A stretch of 64,000 nucleotides of DNA from Virgibacillus sp. LDC-1 (GCF_030137545.1 NZ_JARUVL010000005.1:1-64000); one strand, 5' to 3'. Positions 36,901-46,614 are shown, counted from the first letter of the stretch. Numbers and translations are program-made. Notes: generated by a model from the letters alone, not told the origin.

Positions 36901-37182
36901 ATGGATATGCGATGCTCCCATTTCATTTAATAAATCAATCATATATTTAAAATATTCTACATGCCCGCCTTGATAAGATGAGATTGCAATACCTTGGGCA
37001 TCCTCTTGAATCGCTGCGTGCACCACTTCTTCAACAGAACGATTATGGCCTAAATGAATCACCTCTGCACCGCTTGATTGCAAAATCCGGCGCATAATAT
37101 TTATCGAAGCATCATGTCCATCAAACAAGCTAGATGCTGTCACAAATCGAACTGGATTTTTCGGCTTATATATGTCCATCAT
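33946..37182 (-). CDS. icmF: fused isobutyryl-CoA mutase (IcmF)
   Basis: Coenzyme-B12 enzyme interconverting isobutyryl-CoA and n-butyryl-CoA, with its own G-protein chaperone. 1078 residues. The B12 domain comes first (about 10-140, base-off motif Asp21-Gly-His23, GGGGGVI near 97-103). The G domain follows (about 195-410, P-loop GTGGAGKS at 203-210, NKFEQKG as the guanine motif). The mutase barrel is about 560-1078 ([48 protein letters not shown]). GGGAGG precedes ATG 37182, and a second ATG follows. It is the last gene of the acyl-CoA block, 57 bases after the TetR gene. Related IcmFs also act on pivalyl-CoA; the substrate is not decided here. Confidence 0.94.
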   Translation of the reverse strand: MMDIYKPKNPVRFVTASSLFDGHDASINIMRRILQSSGAEVIHLGHNRSVEEVVHAAIQEDAQGIAISSYQGGHVEYFKYMIDLLNEMGASHIHVFGGGGGVIIPREIKELHAYGVTKIFSPEDGREIGLQGMINFMLEKCDVNPPIDVEKDKARLTKGDRQAMAKFITYMENAVEDNEEKANVLRSLAELGNSATPVLGITGTGGAGKSSLTDELIRRFIHEIPDKKIAIISIDPTKRKTGGALLGDRIRMNAIFSDRVYMRSLATRDSRSELSKAIQDVITVVRASGYDFIIVETSGIGQGDAAITDITDLSMYVMTAEFGAPTQLEKIDMIDFADFIVINKFEQKGSEDALNQVRKQYERSHMLFHQDKEKFPVFGTIASQFNDAGTNALFAAIVDTLNEKYAWNETIDFERYKIAEKQNMIITNERRHYLRENAQYVRNYHQDIKKQSTIARKLYQLNGVIADVPDDTVKETLQATVSSYEKQLQPTAKEMLEKWEETAQSYKQDTMTFKVRDREITMDIVTESLAGVKIPKVAFPTYMDWGERLTWLMKENVPGAFPYTAGVFPFKRKGEDPKRQFAGEGTPERTNRRFHYLSKDDDAKRLSTAFDSVTLYGEDPAHRPDIYGKVGESGVSICTLEDMKKLYDGFDLIDPMTSVSMTINGPAPIILAMYFNTAIDQQVEKYKKEHGQEPAGEVYEQIKKDTLAVVRGTVQADILKEDQGQNTCIFSTEFALRMMGDIQQYFIDHKVRNYYSVSISGYHIAEAGANPITQLAFTLANGFTYVEYYLSRGMDIDDFAPNLSFFFSNGLDPEYTVIGRVARRIWAIVMRDKYGANERSQKLKYHIQTSGRSLHAQEIDFNDIRTTLQALLAIQDNCNSLHTNSYDEAITTPTEESVRRAMAIQMIINKEFGLTKNENSLQGSFIIEELTDLVEEAVLQEFEKMNDRGGVLGAMERQYQRGKIQEESLYYESKKHSGELPIIGVNTYLNPNPPSEEEIDSMELARATEEEKEHQIRELHRFQESHKEEVIDALDRLKRTAASGGNIFSELMETVKVASLGQITNALYEVGGQYRRNM

Positions 37183-37239
37183 TCATCCTCCCCGTTTTTA
37201 TGCATCATTTTCTGTTTTTTCATCCCCTCTTTGTTTCCC

Positions 37240-37857
37240 TTATGATTCAACAGATAAAGCACGCATTAAATAATGAATTTGACGATCAATATATTCTTCT
37301 CGTGTAAAGTTTTTTTGGAGCATCCAACGACGGAAGCCCCACATTTGTCCTTGAACAAAAATGTTATTGGCTAATAGCTCTGCATCGCGTTCCGATACAT
37401 CATGTGGTAGGCACGATAAAATCACGCGTTTTAACATACCGACCATTTCTCGTTCTTTTTCCAACACATATTCTTTCGATTCTTTTTTCAGCGATTTTAC
37501 TTCTTGATACATGATGAGAACTTCCTCCTGCATCTCATCCATAAGCATAAGATACGCTTTCACAACGGTAACCAAGTTATGGATAGAAGGATGCTCTAAA
37601 TCAATTTGTTCTTCTAAACGAGATTGTACCTGTGCATAAATGGCATCACAAACTAAAAACAATACATCCTCTTTCGTTCGAATATACTCATACAACGTTC
37701 CAATGCTAAAGCCAGCTTCTTTAGCAATCTCGCGTGTTGTCGTTCGGTGGAAGCCCTTTTCCTTAAATAAGGTAATTGCCCCTTTAATCATTTGATTACG
37801 CCGCTTTTCAATTAATTGTTGGTCTTTTACAGAGGTCAGGATTTCATTCTCGCCCAT
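37240..37857 (-). CDS. TetR/AcrR family transcriptional regulator
   Basis: 205 residues. The N-terminal HTH (about 20-66: MIKGAITLFKEKGFHRTTTREIAKEAGFSIGTLYEYI in the TetR pattern) is followed by a mostly helical ligand domain. It overlaps the meaB 3' end by 14 bases and precedes icmF, so it probably responds to an acyl-CoA and controls this block; the ligand is inferred only from context. GGGGG precedes ATG 37857. It is not closely similar to FadR as I remember it. Confidence 0.88.
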   Translation of the reverse strand: MGENEILTSVKDQQLIEKRRNQMIKGAITLFKEKGFHRTTTREIAKEAGFSIGTLYEYIRTKEDVLFLVCDAIYAQVQSRLEEQIDLEHPSIHNLVTVVKAYLMLMDEMQEEVLIMYQEVKSLKKESKEYVLEKEREMVGMLKRVILSCLPHDVSERDAELLANNIFVQGQMWGFRRWMLQKNFTREEYIDRQIHYLMRALSVES

Positions 37858-38797
37858 GTGCTGTGCCCCCTTCCTCCTCTTTCCATTTTTCGAATAGCGT
37901 TTTAGCTAGCCGATAAGGATCGACACTTGCAGTAATTTGCAATAAGCTGTTTTCTCGTTCCAGATAAAGCTTCACCTCTCGCCAAATCTCTTCTCGCATT
38001 AACTCCATTACTTCGAGCTCCTGCTGTTGTACTCGACGCTTCTCTCCTTCTTGTGTTTCATATAAAAATCGATGATGTGTTTTTATATGATCCCAAAGTT
38101 CGTCTATACCTTTATTTTCTGTCGTTATTGTTTTTACGATCGGTACTTCATATTGTTCATTGCTCGTCATACTAACCAATTCTCGCAGCAAAGCTGTTAG
38201 CTTACCTACGCCATGTAAGTCTGCTTTATTGATTACAAATAGATCAGCAATTTCCATAATCCCTGCTTTAAATATTTGCAGGACATCGCCACTATTCGGT
38301 GTTAGGACTACAGCTGTTGTATCGACAATTTTCATAATATCAAGCTCAGACTGCCCTACCCCCACCGTCTCTACCATAATAACGTCAAAGCCATAGGCAT
38401 CACATATTCGAACTGTATCCTTTGTTGCACGCGCTAGACCACCAAGGCTACCACGTGTTGCCATACTTCGGATAAACACGCCATCATCGACGAAATGCTT
38501 ATTCATTCGAACACGATCCCCTAGCAATGCACCTCCACTAAACGGACTTGTCGGATCAACTGCAATTACAGCTACTGTTTTTCCTTCGGCTCGAACCTTC
38601 TCGATTAATCGATTTACTAATGAGCTCTTTCCAGCGCCAGGAGATCCTGTTATACCGACATACAGTGCTTTTTTTTGCATCGAAAAAATAGCACTAAGCA
38701 GCTCCAGTTTTTCTTCATCATCATTTTCAACGAGTGTAATGGCTTTGGCTAAAGCTCGAATGTCTTTGTGTTTTATCCGGTCGACGAGTGGGTGCAT
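37844..38797 (-). CDS. meaB: MeaB-type mutase chaperone GTPase
   Basis: G3E-type GTPase (ArgK/MeaB family) that protects and reloads B12-dependent acyl-CoA mutases. 317 residues from ATG 38797 (MHPLVDRIKHKDIRA), nine bases after AAAGGA; the frame runs 12 codons further. The P-loop GSPGAGKSS is near 50-58, VETVGVGQSE near 143-152 and the guanine motif NKAD near 191. It overlaps the TetR gene. It is notable because IcmF in the same operon already contains such a domain. Confidence 0.9.
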   Translation of the reverse strand: MHPLVDRIKHKDIRALAKAITLVENDDEEKLELLSAIFSMQKKALYVGITGSPGAGKSSLVNRLIEKVRAEGKTVAVIAVDPTSPFSGGALLGDRVRMNKHFVDDGVFIRSMATRGSLGGLARATKDTVRICDAYGFDVIMVETVGVGQSELDIMKIVDTTAVVLTPNSGDVLQIFKAGIMEIADLFVINKADLHGVGKLTALLRELVSMTSNEQYEVPIVKTITTENKGIDELWDHIKTHHRFLYETQEGEKRRVQQQELEVMELMREEIWREVKLYLERENSLLQITASVDPYRLAKTLFEKWKEEEGGTAHGRE

Positions 38798-38896
38798 GAC
38801 GTCCATTCCTTTCTTGCGATCAATATTTACCATTTACACGTAATATGATTGCTTGTTATTATGAAACGATCCATAATCATATCGCTTCAAATACAA

Positions 38897-40036
38897 TTAT
38901 TTCGTTAGCATTCTTCCGATAACAAGACGCTGTATTTCATTCGTACCTTCATAAATTTGCGTGATTTTCGCATCACGCATATACCGTTCAACAGGATAAT
39001 CCTTCGTATATCCATAACCGCCAAACACTTGGACTGCTTCTGTTGTAATACGCATAGCTGCATCTCCTGCAAATAACTTAGACATTGCAGAAGCTTTTCC
39101 ATATGGAAGCCCCTCTGATTCAAGCCATGCAGCTTGATATGTGAGCAATCTTGATGCTTCGATTTCTGTCGCCATGTCTGCTAATTTAAAAGAAATACCT
39201 TGGTTATGGGCAATTGGCTTTCCAAACTGCTCTCTTTCTTTAGCATAATCAACAGCAGCATCTAGGGCTCCTTGAGCAATTCCTAATGCTTGCGCAGCGA
39301 TCCCATTTCTTCCGCCGTCAAGCGTAGTCATCGCGATTTTAAATCCATCTCCTTCTTCACCAAGCAGATTCTCCTTCGGAATATGGCAGTTTTCAAATAT
39401 TAGCTCAGTTGTTGGTGAAGAACGGATGCCTAGTTTCTTTTCTTTTTTTCCAAATGTAAATCCTTCTGTACCTTTTTCAACAATGAATGCACTAATTCCT
39501 CTATGTTTCGCATCGGTATCTGTTTTTGCAAATACAATATAAAGATCTGCCACACCACCGTTCGTAATCCATACCTTATTACCGTTTAAAATGTAGCCCG
39601 ATTCATCTTTTTTAGCAACGGTTTTCATAGAAGCTACATCACTTCCTGCCCCTGGTTCAGACAATGCATATGCACCAAGCGCTTCTCCTGTTGCTAGTCG
39701 ATAGAGGAACGTTTTCTTTTGTTCTTCATTTCCGTATTTATAGATAGGCCAGCTCGCTAATGACAGGTGTGCGGATAATGTAACACCAGTTGAAGCACAA
39801 ACACGTGATAGTTCTTCCACTGCAATAACATAGCTTACATAATCTGCTCCAATGCCACCATACGCTTCTGGCCAGGGAATTCCGGTTAATCCAAGTTCTG
39901 CCATCTTATCGAAAATAGAACGATCAAAACGTTCTTCTTCATCTCGTTCCGCAGCAGTTGGCGCTACTTCTTTACTTGCAAAGTCACGAACCATTTTACG
40001 TAGCATTTCCTGTTCTTCAGTTAATTGAAAATTCAT
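38897..40036 (-). CDS. acdA: acyl-CoA dehydrogenase
   Basis: FAD enzyme introducing the alpha-beta double bond into acyl-CoAs and passing electrons to ETF. 379 residues from ATG 40036 ([11 protein letters not shown]) behind GAGGGGGAAA; the frame runs 14 codons further. [14 protein letters not shown] is near 124-137, FGKPIAHNQ near 260, [10 protein letters not shown] near 335, and the catalytic-base Glu lies in IYEGTNEIQ near 362. The short- or branched-chain class is likely; chain length is not decidable. The ortholog lies near rpoE and fadF in B. subtilis. Confidence 0.93.
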   Translation of the reverse strand: MNFQLTEEQEMLRKMVRDFASKEVAPTAAERDEEERFDRSIFDKMAELGLTGIPWPEAYGGIGADYVSYVIAVEELSRVCASTGVTLSAHLSLASWPIYKYGNEEQKKTFLYRLATGEALGAYALSEPGAGSDVASMKTVAKKDESGYILNGNKVWITNGGVADLYIVFAKTDTDAKHRGISAFIVEKGTEGFTFGKKEKKLGIRSSPTTELIFENCHIPKENLLGEEGDGFKIAMTTLDGGRNGIAAQALGIAQGALDAAVDYAKEREQFGKPIAHNQGISFKLADMATEIEASRLLTYQAAWLESEGLPYGKASAMSKLFAGDAAMRITTEAVQVFGGYGYTKDYPVERYMRDAKITQIYEGTNEIQRLVIGRMLTK

Positions 40037-40151
40037 TTCGTTTCCCCCTCGTATATTTTGTTTAGGCACTATTTTCATTAAATCCGTTGCTTTAGACTAT
40101 TGTTCTACATGCACGAATAGTTTTTTGTACGCGCTTACCTTTTGGATTATG

Positions 40152-41291
40152 TTAGGTTAAAATCTGCTTGGCTATGACCATATGTTGAATTTCATTTGTA
40201 CCTTCATAAATTTCGGTTACTTTGGCATCGCGAAACAAGCGTTCAACTGGATAGTCTTCTGTATACCCATAGCCACCAAAAACCTGCACTGCTTCAATCG
40301 CCGCTTGAACTGCTGTTTTGGTTGCGTAGAGCTTTGCCATTGATGCTTCTTTGCCACAAGGGATGTCTTGTTGAACGAGTGATGCAGCATGATAGATTAA
40401 TAGCTTGGCAGCTTCTACATTAGTTGCCATGTCAGCAAGTTTAAAGGAAACGCCTTGATGGACAGCAATCGGTTTTCCAAACTGCTTCCGTTCTTTTGCA
40501 TAGGAAACTGCATGCTCTAGCGCTGCTTCGCCTATTCCTAAAGCTTGCGCAGCAATTCCAATTCGGCCAACATTTAAATTTGCCATCGCAATTTTAAATC
40601 CTTGCCCCTCTTCTCCTAATAGCTGTTGCTGTGGAACCTTACATTGATCAAAGGTTAGCTGAACTGTATTAGAACCATGTAACCCCATTTTTCTTTCTTT
40701 CTTCCCTATTACAAGACCAGGTGTATCTTTTTCAACAATAAATGCACTAATCCCGTTTGAACCGGATTCGTTCCCTGTTCTTGCAAAGGTAATATACGTA
40801 TCTGCTTCGCCACCATTCGTAATAAATACCTTTGAGCCTGATAAAATATAGTGATCTCCATCTTTAACTGCTTTTGTTTTTAAATTGGCAGCATCAGAAC
40901 CCGCACCTGGCTCTGTTAGCGCAAAGGCTCCTAAATATTCTCCTCTAGCTAGCTTTGGCAAATAATGCGCTTTTTGCGCATCATTCCCGAAATATAAAAT
41001 GGGATTCGTTCCTACAGATGTATGAACAGACAAAATAACCCCGAGTGCCGCACTCACTTTCGAAAGCTCATGAATCGCAATAATATAAGAAGTAAAGTCC
41101 ATCCCGCTTCCGCCATATTTTTCTGGAATGGAAATCCCCATTAATCCAAGCTCTCCCATTTTTTGAACAAGCGCTTTTGGAAATCGATCTGTTTGCTCCA
41201 TAAGATCTACTTCCTTTGCAACTTCTTTTTGGGCAAAATCACGAACCATTTTCCGCATCATTTGTTGCTCTTCCGTAAAATGCATATTCAT
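40152..41291 (-). CDS. acyl-CoA dehydrogenase, second paralogue
   Basis: 379 residues from ATG 41291 behind GGGGGAG; the frame runs 14 codons further. It has the same architecture as the downstream acdA ([49 protein letters not shown] with the catalytic Glu), and the two are clearly paralogues of equal length. It resembles butyryl-CoA dehydrogenase (MmgC/Bcd) in style. It lies 45 bases after the 3-hydroxyacyl-CoA dehydrogenase gene and 115 before acdA. Confidence 0.91.
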   Translation of the reverse strand: MNMHFTEEQQMMRKMVRDFAQKEVAKEVDLMEQTDRFPKALVQKMGELGLMGISIPEKYGGSGMDFTSYIIAIHELSKVSAALGVILSVHTSVGTNPILYFGNDAQKAHYLPKLARGEYLGAFALTEPGAGSDAANLKTKAVKDGDHYILSGSKVFITNGGEADTYITFARTGNESGSNGISAFIVEKDTPGLVIGKKERKMGLHGSNTVQLTFDQCKVPQQQLLGEEGQGFKIAMANLNVGRIGIAAQALGIGEAALEHAVSYAKERKQFGKPIAVHQGVSFKLADMATNVEAAKLLIYHAASLVQQDIPCGKEASMAKLYATKTAVQAAIEAVQVFGGYGYTEDYPVERLFRDAKVTEIYEGTNEIQHMVIAKQILT

Positions 41292-41336
41292 TGGATGCTC
41301 CCCCTTTTGATCACAAAAAGCTACGTTTATCATTTA

Positions 41337-42188
41337 TCATTCATATTGGTAGAAACCACGACCGGATTTTTTACCAAGCCATCCTGCACTAACATATTTG
41401 CGAAGTAAAGGACATGGACGGTATTTCGAATCTCCTAAGCCATCATGCATGACTTCCATAATGGAAAGACATGTATCAAGTCCAATAAAATCCGCCAGCG
41501 TTAATGGTCCCATCGGATGATTCATTCCAAGCTTCATTACCGTATCAACATCCTCTACAGAGGCAACCCCTTCATAAACAGCATAAATCGCTTCATTGAT
41601 TAACGGCATTAATACACGGTTCGCTACAAAGCCTGGAAAGTCATTTACTTCTACTGATGTTTTACCAAGCGTATCTGCCATCTTTTTTATCGTTTCAAAG
41701 GTTTCGTCGCTTGTTTGTAGACCTTTTATGATTTCAACAAGCTGCATAACTGGCACTGGATTCATGAAGTGCATGCCAATTACCTTTTCAGGCCGATTTG
41801 TTACTGCTGCAATTTCTGTAATTGGTAATGATGATGTATTAGAAGCTAAAATGGTATGTGCTGGCGTTATTCGTGCAAGCTCTTGAAAGACCTTAGTTTT
41901 AACCTCCATGTTCTCGACAACTGCTTCAATCACGACATCACAGCTCGCAGCAGCATCAACCTGTTTAGCGGCTGTTAAGCGCTGTAACGTCTCATCCTTA
42001 TCAGCTGGGCTTATTCTTTCTTTTTGTACTGCTTTTTCGAGCAGCCGTTCAATATGCTGCATCCCCTTCTCCAACGCCTGTTCATTCTTATCATGTAAAA
42101 AAACCTGATATCCAGCTTGTGCACAAACCTGTGCAATCCCTGACCCCATTTGTCCTGCACCAACAACCATGACATTTCTAATTTCCAT
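41337..42188 (-). CDS. mmgB: 3-hydroxybutyryl-CoA dehydrogenase
   Basis: Oxidises 3-hydroxyacyl-CoA to 3-ketoacyl-CoA with NAD(P). 283 residues. The Rossmann motif VVGAGQMGSG is at 8-17. The catalytic His is in GMHFMNPVPVM near 140, with Glu in VEIIKGLQT. The C-terminal domain has LGMNHPMGPLTLADFIGLD. GAGGGGGAAA precedes ATG 42188; the leader resembles that of acdA. It works with the thiolase upstream. Confidence 0.92.
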   Translation of the reverse strand: MEIRNVMVVGAGQMGSGIAQVCAQAGYQVFLHDKNEQALEKGMQHIERLLEKAVQKERISPADKDETLQRLTAAKQVDAAASCDVVIEAVVENMEVKTKVFQELARITPAHTILASNTSSLPITEIAAVTNRPEKVIGMHFMNPVPVMQLVEIIKGLQTSDETFETIKKMADTLGKTSVEVNDFPGFVANRVLMPLINEAIYAVYEGVASVEDVDTVMKLGMNHPMGPLTLADFIGLDTCLSIMEVMHDGLGDSKYRPCPLLRKYVSAGWLGKKSGRGFYQYE

Positions 42189-42279
42189 ACCTTTCCCCCT
42201 CGTATATTATGTTTACACTATTTTCCGCCTCTTGTTTCTCACTGTTCCCATAAATTATTACATCGGTTAAACCCAATAC

Positions 42280-42402
42280 TTCGCTCTACGGGTAAGCGCT
42301 TACAGGAGTTATCGCTTGAGCCTCCTCGTTCGCAAAAAATGCTCACTATGGGGTCTCAAGACGCATGTTTTTCCCGCAGGAGTCGCCGCCTCTCGTTCTA
42401 AG
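42280..42402. repeat. dispersed hairpin repeat, copy B
   Basis: Between mmgB and the thiolase gene. GCTTGAGCCTCCTCGTTCGC, then ATGGGGTCTCAAG and CCCGCAGGAGTCGCCGCCT, match copy A (10461-10570) over about 80 bases in the same orientation, including the CTTGAG/CTCAAG arms. The 331-base gap holds nothing else that I can support. Confidence 0.72.
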
Positions 42403-42519
42403 CAACTAAATAAAGGCTCAAACTCCTTGGGTACTCCGTGATAGTTTTTATCCATCCATGTTTTTGCACAATAATAAGTTCATTCCAGCACTTAGCGGGC
42501 AAGTGCTTGTAATGATCAC

Positions 42520-43707
42520 TTATTTTTTAGGAACCTCAACTAATACAGCATCACCTTGCCCGCCACCACTGCAAATCGCTGCAATACCAAGTCCACCGCC
42601 AAGTCGCTTTAATTCATGAATTAACGTTAAAATGATACGTGCACCACTTGCACCAATTGGATGCCCAAGCGCAACTGCTCCACCATTAACATTTATCTTC
42701 TCTGGATCAACGTCGGCGATCTTCCCACTTGCTAAGGATACAGCAGCAAATGCTTCATTGATCTCAAATAAATCAATATCTTCTTTTGCATAGCCCGTTT
42801 TTTCAAGAAGCTTATTTATGACAAGCCCAGGAGTTTGTGGAAATTTCTCTGCTTCTACAGCTACTTCCGCATGGCCGAGTATCGTTGCCATTACTTCTTT
42901 ATTCATTTCTTTTGCTTTTTCATCTGACATTACGACGAAAGCACATGCTCCATCATTTACACCAGGCGCATTTCCAGCAGTGATGGTTCCATTGGGATCA
43001 AATGCAGGACGCAGCTTTGCTAATTTTTCAACACTTGTGTCCTTTCTTGGTGCTTCATCCGTATCAACGATAATTGGATCGCCTTTTCGTTGTGGCACTT
43101 CCAATGGAACGATTTCCTCTTGAAATTTTCCTTCTTCGATTGCTTTGATAGCCCGCTGATGACTCTGATATGCCCATTCATCCTGTGCTTCTCGCGTTAG
43201 GGAAAATTCCTCCGCAGTTAAATTTCCATAATTCCCCATGTGCACGCCTGTAAATGTGCAGGTTAAACCGTCATGCATCATCATATCTTTTACAGCTTTA
43301 TCTCCCATGCGATTTCCCCATCGTGCATCTGGAAGAAAATATGGTGCATTTGACATACTCTCCATACCACCTGCAACGATAACATCTTCTTCACCAAGGC
43401 GAATTAATTGATCAGCTAATGTTACACTTCTCAAGCCAGAAGCACATACTTTATTAATTGTTTCTGTCTTTACTGTCCAAGGAATTCCAGCTTCACGTGC
43501 AGCTTGTCGTGATGGGATTTGTCCTTGTCCGCCTTGTAATACAGTTCCCATAATTACTTCATCAACTTCCGTACCATCCATTCCTGCACGTTGAAGTGCT
43601 TCACGGATTGCAGTTCCTCCTAGCTGTGATGCAGTAAAGCTTTTTAATCCACCTCCGAATTTTCCAAAGGGTGTTCTTGCTCCTGAAACAATAACCGTTT
43701 TTCGCAT
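42520..43707 (-). CDS. mmgA: acetyl-CoA C-acetyltransferase (thiolase)
   Basis: Reversible Claisen thiolysis of acetoacetyl-CoA. 395 residues. Catalytic Cys88 is in [12 protein letters not shown]; the His is in [11 protein letters not shown] near 350 and the second Cys in [10 protein letters not shown] near 380. The start is ATG 43707 ([13 protein letters not shown]), 11 bases after AAAGGA; a more upstream ATG lies on top of that site. It heads the block that continues with mmgB and the dehydrogenases, though repeat B separates it from mmgB. Confidence 0.94.
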   Translation of the reverse strand: MRKTVIVSGARTPFGKFGGGLKSFTASQLGGTAIREALQRAGMDGTEVDEVIMGTVLQGGQGQIPSRQAAREAGIPWTVKTETINKVCASGLRSVTLADQLIRLGEEDVIVAGGMESMSNAPYFLPDARWGNRMGDKAVKDMMMHDGLTCTFTGVHMGNYGNLTAEEFSLTREAQDEWAYQSHQRAIKAIEEGKFQEEIVPLEVPQRKGDPIIVDTDEAPRKDTSVEKLAKLRPAFDPNGTITAGNAPGVNDGACAFVVMSDEKAKEMNKEVMATILGHAEVAVEAEKFPQTPGLVINKLLEKTGYAKEDIDLFEINEAFAAVSLASGKIADVDPEKINVNGGAVALGHPIGASGARIILTLIHELKRLGGGLGIAAICSGGGQGDAVLVEVPKK

Positions 43708-43924
43708 CCTTTTATACATCCTTTCCTTTTTGGATTACACTTTCCATTTATCATGAACTCCATTTTCACAAAATGATTTGTTGCTACTCTTGCAAAAGCA
43801 TTATACTCGAAATAGTGTGAAAATCGTTAGTGAATTTTTTGCCTTAGATAACGATTTACTATTTCTTATCCCCATATCACTCGTATACAGCAATTTTAGA
43901 ATCATGGCTTCCTGCGTTCTAGTG

Positions 43925-44065
43925 AAGGAAAAATGCTGAGACTCCTTGGAAATAAAGTGCACATTTCCTTCGTGCGATGTTACGCTTTCGAAGTCTTCCT
44001 TGTCCTGTGGGAGCAGAGGCTCATCAGCCGCCCACGGAAAGCGAAGTATTTTTCCGAAACGGCTT
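43925..44065 (-). repeat. diverged hairpin repeat, copy C
   Basis: Read on the minus strand it has CGCTTTCCGTGGGC, then TGAGCCTC, and ends AAGGAGTCTCAGC, the same outer blocks as copy A (CGCTTTCCACGGGC, TGAGCCTC, GGAGTCTCCGC). The middle differs. It lies in the opposite orientation to A and B. Membership of the same family is inferred. Confidence 0.45.
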
Positions 44066-44182
44066 GTTAGCAATAGAAACGCATCGGGATTCTCCCTTAA
44101 TACGATTTATTCGTGAGTAGGGTTGTAAAAAATGCCTCGCTTATATTCGATTGAACGCTCGCTCAACACGGGCTTTCAAAAG

Positions 44183-44205
44183 AGGAAGAGGAATGCCCTC
44201 TTCCT
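44183..44205 (-). terminator. terminator of fadF
   Basis: AGGAAGAGG and CCTCTTCCT form a 9-bp stem with a 5-base loop; the minus strand continues CTTTTG. It stands 61 bases after the fadF stop. Confidence 0.6.
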
Positions 44206-44265
44206 AACTATGAGTTTATCATAATTGTATTTCATAGAAAAAGCGGAACTGCCAAAGAGGCAAGG

Positions 44266-46374
44266 CTAAGCTGTTTTTGAAGCTTCTTCTATTAAAACAG
44301 ATAATGCTAGAATCTCTGCAACATCCATCGTTTGAATATCCTCTTCTACTTCCTTCGCCTTTGTTCCATCACTCAACATCGTCAAACAGAATGGACAAGC
44401 GCTTGATATCATAGAAGGCTGAACAGCAAGTGCTTGCTCTGTACGTGCTACATTGATGCGATTTCCTGTCGTTTCTTCTGCCCACATTAAGCCACCACCT
44501 GCACCACAGCACATCCCGTTTTCACGACTGCGATCCATCTCTACTAATTCTAACCCCGGAATAGCCCTCAGGATTTCACGTGGAGGATCATACACGCCAT
44601 TATATCTTCCTAAATAACAAGAATCATGATACGTTAATCTTTCATTAATTGAGCGTTCTGGTTTTAACTTGCCATTCATAACGAGATCATATAGCAGCTG
44701 TGTATGATGGTACACCTCTGCAGTAAAGCCAAAATCAGGGTATTCATTTTTAAAAATATTGTATGCGTGAGGATCAATCGTAACGATTTTTTTCACATCA
44801 TGTTTTTGAAATTCTTTTATGTTTTTCTCGGCAATCTCTTGGAATAAAAACTCATTTCCAATTCTGCGTGCCGTATCTCCTGAATTTGCTTCTTTATTTC
44901 CTAGAATAGCAAAGCGGATCCCCGCTTGATTCATTAATTTAGCAAATGCAATTGCGATTTTCTGGCTTCTGCTATCATAAGCCCCCATCGAGCTAACCCA
45001 GAATAAGTAATCAAATTCCTTTTCTTCCTTTTTCAGCTCTTTTACAGTTGGAATATAAACAGATTCATCGAGCTCACGCCATTTAATTCGATCTTTTTTA
45101 GAAAGACCCCATGGATTTCCTTGGCGTTCGATATTCATAACCGCACGTTGAATATCCGAATCCATTTTCCCTTCTGTCATAACAAGATAACGACGCAAAT
45201 CAATAATCTTATCTACATGTTCATTCATGACCGGGCATGCATCCTCACAATTTCGGCATGTTGTACATGCACCAAGTTCTTCTTCTGTTATGACATCACC
45301 AATTAATTGAATGCCTTCTACACTTGCCGCCGCTTCGTTTCTTGCCTTTGTAGCTAATTGATTCCCTGTTGTTCCTGCAAATGCAAAGGTAGGTACCCAT
45401 GGCGTTTTTCCTGTTACTGCTGCCCCTTTTTCTGTTAGATGATCACGAAGCTTAATCATCAAATCCATTGGTGAAAGCATTTTTCCTGTTGTTGATGCTG
45501 GGCATACATCAGTACAACGACCACATTCAACACATGCATAGAAATCTATCATTTGCGCCTGTTCAAAGTCTTCTACTTTCCCAACACCAAAGGATACTTC
45601 TTCTTCCTCTTCATCTTCGATATCAAAGTCGAGCTTTTTTAGTTTCCCTGGCACACGCTTACTGAAAAAAACATTAATTGGTGCTGCAATTAAATGGGCA
45701 TGCTTTGACTGTGGAACATAAACGAGAAAGGACAGTAAGGTAATCGTATGAATCCACCACGCAATATAAAAGACTACCATTGCTACAGTTGGTGAGAGCC
45801 AACCAAAGACACCTGCTATGAGACTAGCAATTGGCTCTGTCCATGTTGGATCATGGCCATGCCAAATTTGCGCCATTCCATTTCCTAGTAGAACAGAAAG
45901 CATTAATGTACCGATAAAAATGAGAACAAGACCAGCTTTAAATCCTCGCTTTAATCGAACAAGCTTTTCAATATAACGGCGATAAAACGCCCAAACTACC
46001 GCAGTGAGAATCATCAACGTTACGAGCTCTTGAAAAAAAGTAAATCCCGGATAAAGCGGTCCGAAAGGCAAATGCTTTTCTGGAACCAACCCTTTAATAA
46101 ACATGTCGATCGCGCCAAATTGAACAAGGATAAAGCCGTAAAACATCATAACGTGAATTGCACCTGACTTTTTATCCTTTAAAAGCTTTGTTTGACCAAA
46201 TACAATGGTCAGGATTTTTTTCAGCCGGGTTTTTAAATCCTTATCAAAATCCGATTTTCTTCCAAGCTTTATATATGCAACTCTTGTTGCAATTACCTTG
46301 GCAAATAAAAAAACGGCATAACCAGTTATTCCAATGAATGCAAGTAAATTCACCAACAAAAATAAATTCACCAT
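44266..46374 (-). CDS. fadF: membrane iron-sulfur oxidoreductase FadF
   Basis: Probable acceptor of electrons from acyl-CoA dehydrogenase/ETF to the quinone pool. 702 residues. The N-terminal membrane part has about five or six helices (residues 1-230). Then come two 4Fe-4S motifs, CVECGRCTDVCP near 283 and CTTCRNCEDACP near 374, and CCG domains with HDSCYLGR and GMCCGAGGG near 590-640 and SACPFCLTML near 670. GGGGGAG precedes ATG 46374. The promoter at 46467-46496 contains a palindromic operator. In B. subtilis fadF-acdA-rpoE is a FadR-controlled operon (recalled). Confidence 0.93.
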   Translation of the reverse strand: MVNLFLLVNLLAFIGITGYAVFLFAKVIATRVAYIKLGRKSDFDKDLKTRLKKILTIVFGQTKLLKDKKSGAIHVMMFYGFILVQFGAIDMFIKGLVPEKHLPFGPLYPGFTFFQELVTLMILTAVVWAFYRRYIEKLVRLKRGFKAGLVLIFIGTLMLSVLLGNGMAQIWHGHDPTWTEPIASLIAGVFGWLSPTVAMVVFYIAWWIHTITLLSFLVYVPQSKHAHLIAAPINVFFSKRVPGKLKKLDFDIEDEEEEEVSFGVGKVEDFEQAQMIDFYACVECGRCTDVCPASTTGKMLSPMDLMIKLRDHLTEKGAAVTGKTPWVPTFAFAGTTGNQLATKARNEAAASVEGIQLIGDVITEEELGACTTCRNCEDACPVMNEHVDKIIDLRRYLVMTEGKMDSDIQRAVMNIERQGNPWGLSKKDRIKWRELDESVYIPTVKELKKEEKEFDYLFWVSSMGAYDSRSQKIAIAFAKLMNQAGIRFAILGNKEANSGDTARRIGNEFLFQEIAEKNIKEFQKHDVKKIVTIDPHAYNIFKNEYPDFGFTAEVYHHTQLLYDLVMNGKLKPERSINERLTYHDSCYLGRYNGVYDPPREILRAIPGLELVEMDRSRENGMCCGAGGGLMWAEETTGNRINVARTEQALAVQPSMISSACPFCLTMLSDGTKAKEVEEDIQTMDVAEILALSVLIEEASKTA

Positions 46375-46466
46375 CCGCTCCCCCTTTGTTATAGTATAGC
46401 GAAAAATGATAACGGTTGCATTTTTCAGAAAAAAATAATTTCTAATTCCTGCATGTATACGTCTAC

Positions 46467-46496
46467 TATAAAATATGAATGATCATTCAGTCAACC
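46467..46496 (-). promoter_or_regulatory. fadF promoter with embedded palindromic operator
   Basis: TTGACT (46491-46496), 18-base spacer, TATAGT (46467-46472) on the minus strand. The spacer is largely a perfect palindrome, TGAATGATCATTCA (46478-46491). Its half sites equal those of the B. subtilis FadR box (TGAATGA-NTAN-TCATTCA) but without the central four bases. Repressor binding here would block polymerase. Confidence 0.65.
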
Positions 46497-46562
46497 TGTT
46501 TTTGTAAAATATAATTTTCTACATGCACATAAAAAAAGCTTGAATTCACAAAAAACAAAAGA

Positions 46563-46594
46563 AAAGCTGCTCTAATAAAGACTAAAACAGCTTT
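46563..46594 (-). terminator. terminator of argS
   Basis: AAAGCTG and CAGCTTT pair across an 18-base loop; the minus strand continues TCTTTTG. It stands 21 bases after the argS stop. Confidence 0.55.
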
Positions 46595-46614
46595 ATTTCG
46601 AACAGCTTTTTCAA

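Larger units (their letters stand above)
43708..44265. other. 558-base gap between thiolase and fadF
   Basis: No supported gene. It holds repeat copy C (about 43925-44065) and the fadF terminator (44183-44205). A 90-codon minus-strand open frame (43801-44073) starts at TTG without a ribosome site and runs through the repeat, so I do not call it. Confidence 0.5.

Noticed and set aside
43801-44073. 90-codon minus-strand frame as a gene
   Set aside because: TTG start without ribosome site, and it overlaps a dispersed noncoding repeat; kept as part of the repeat finding.
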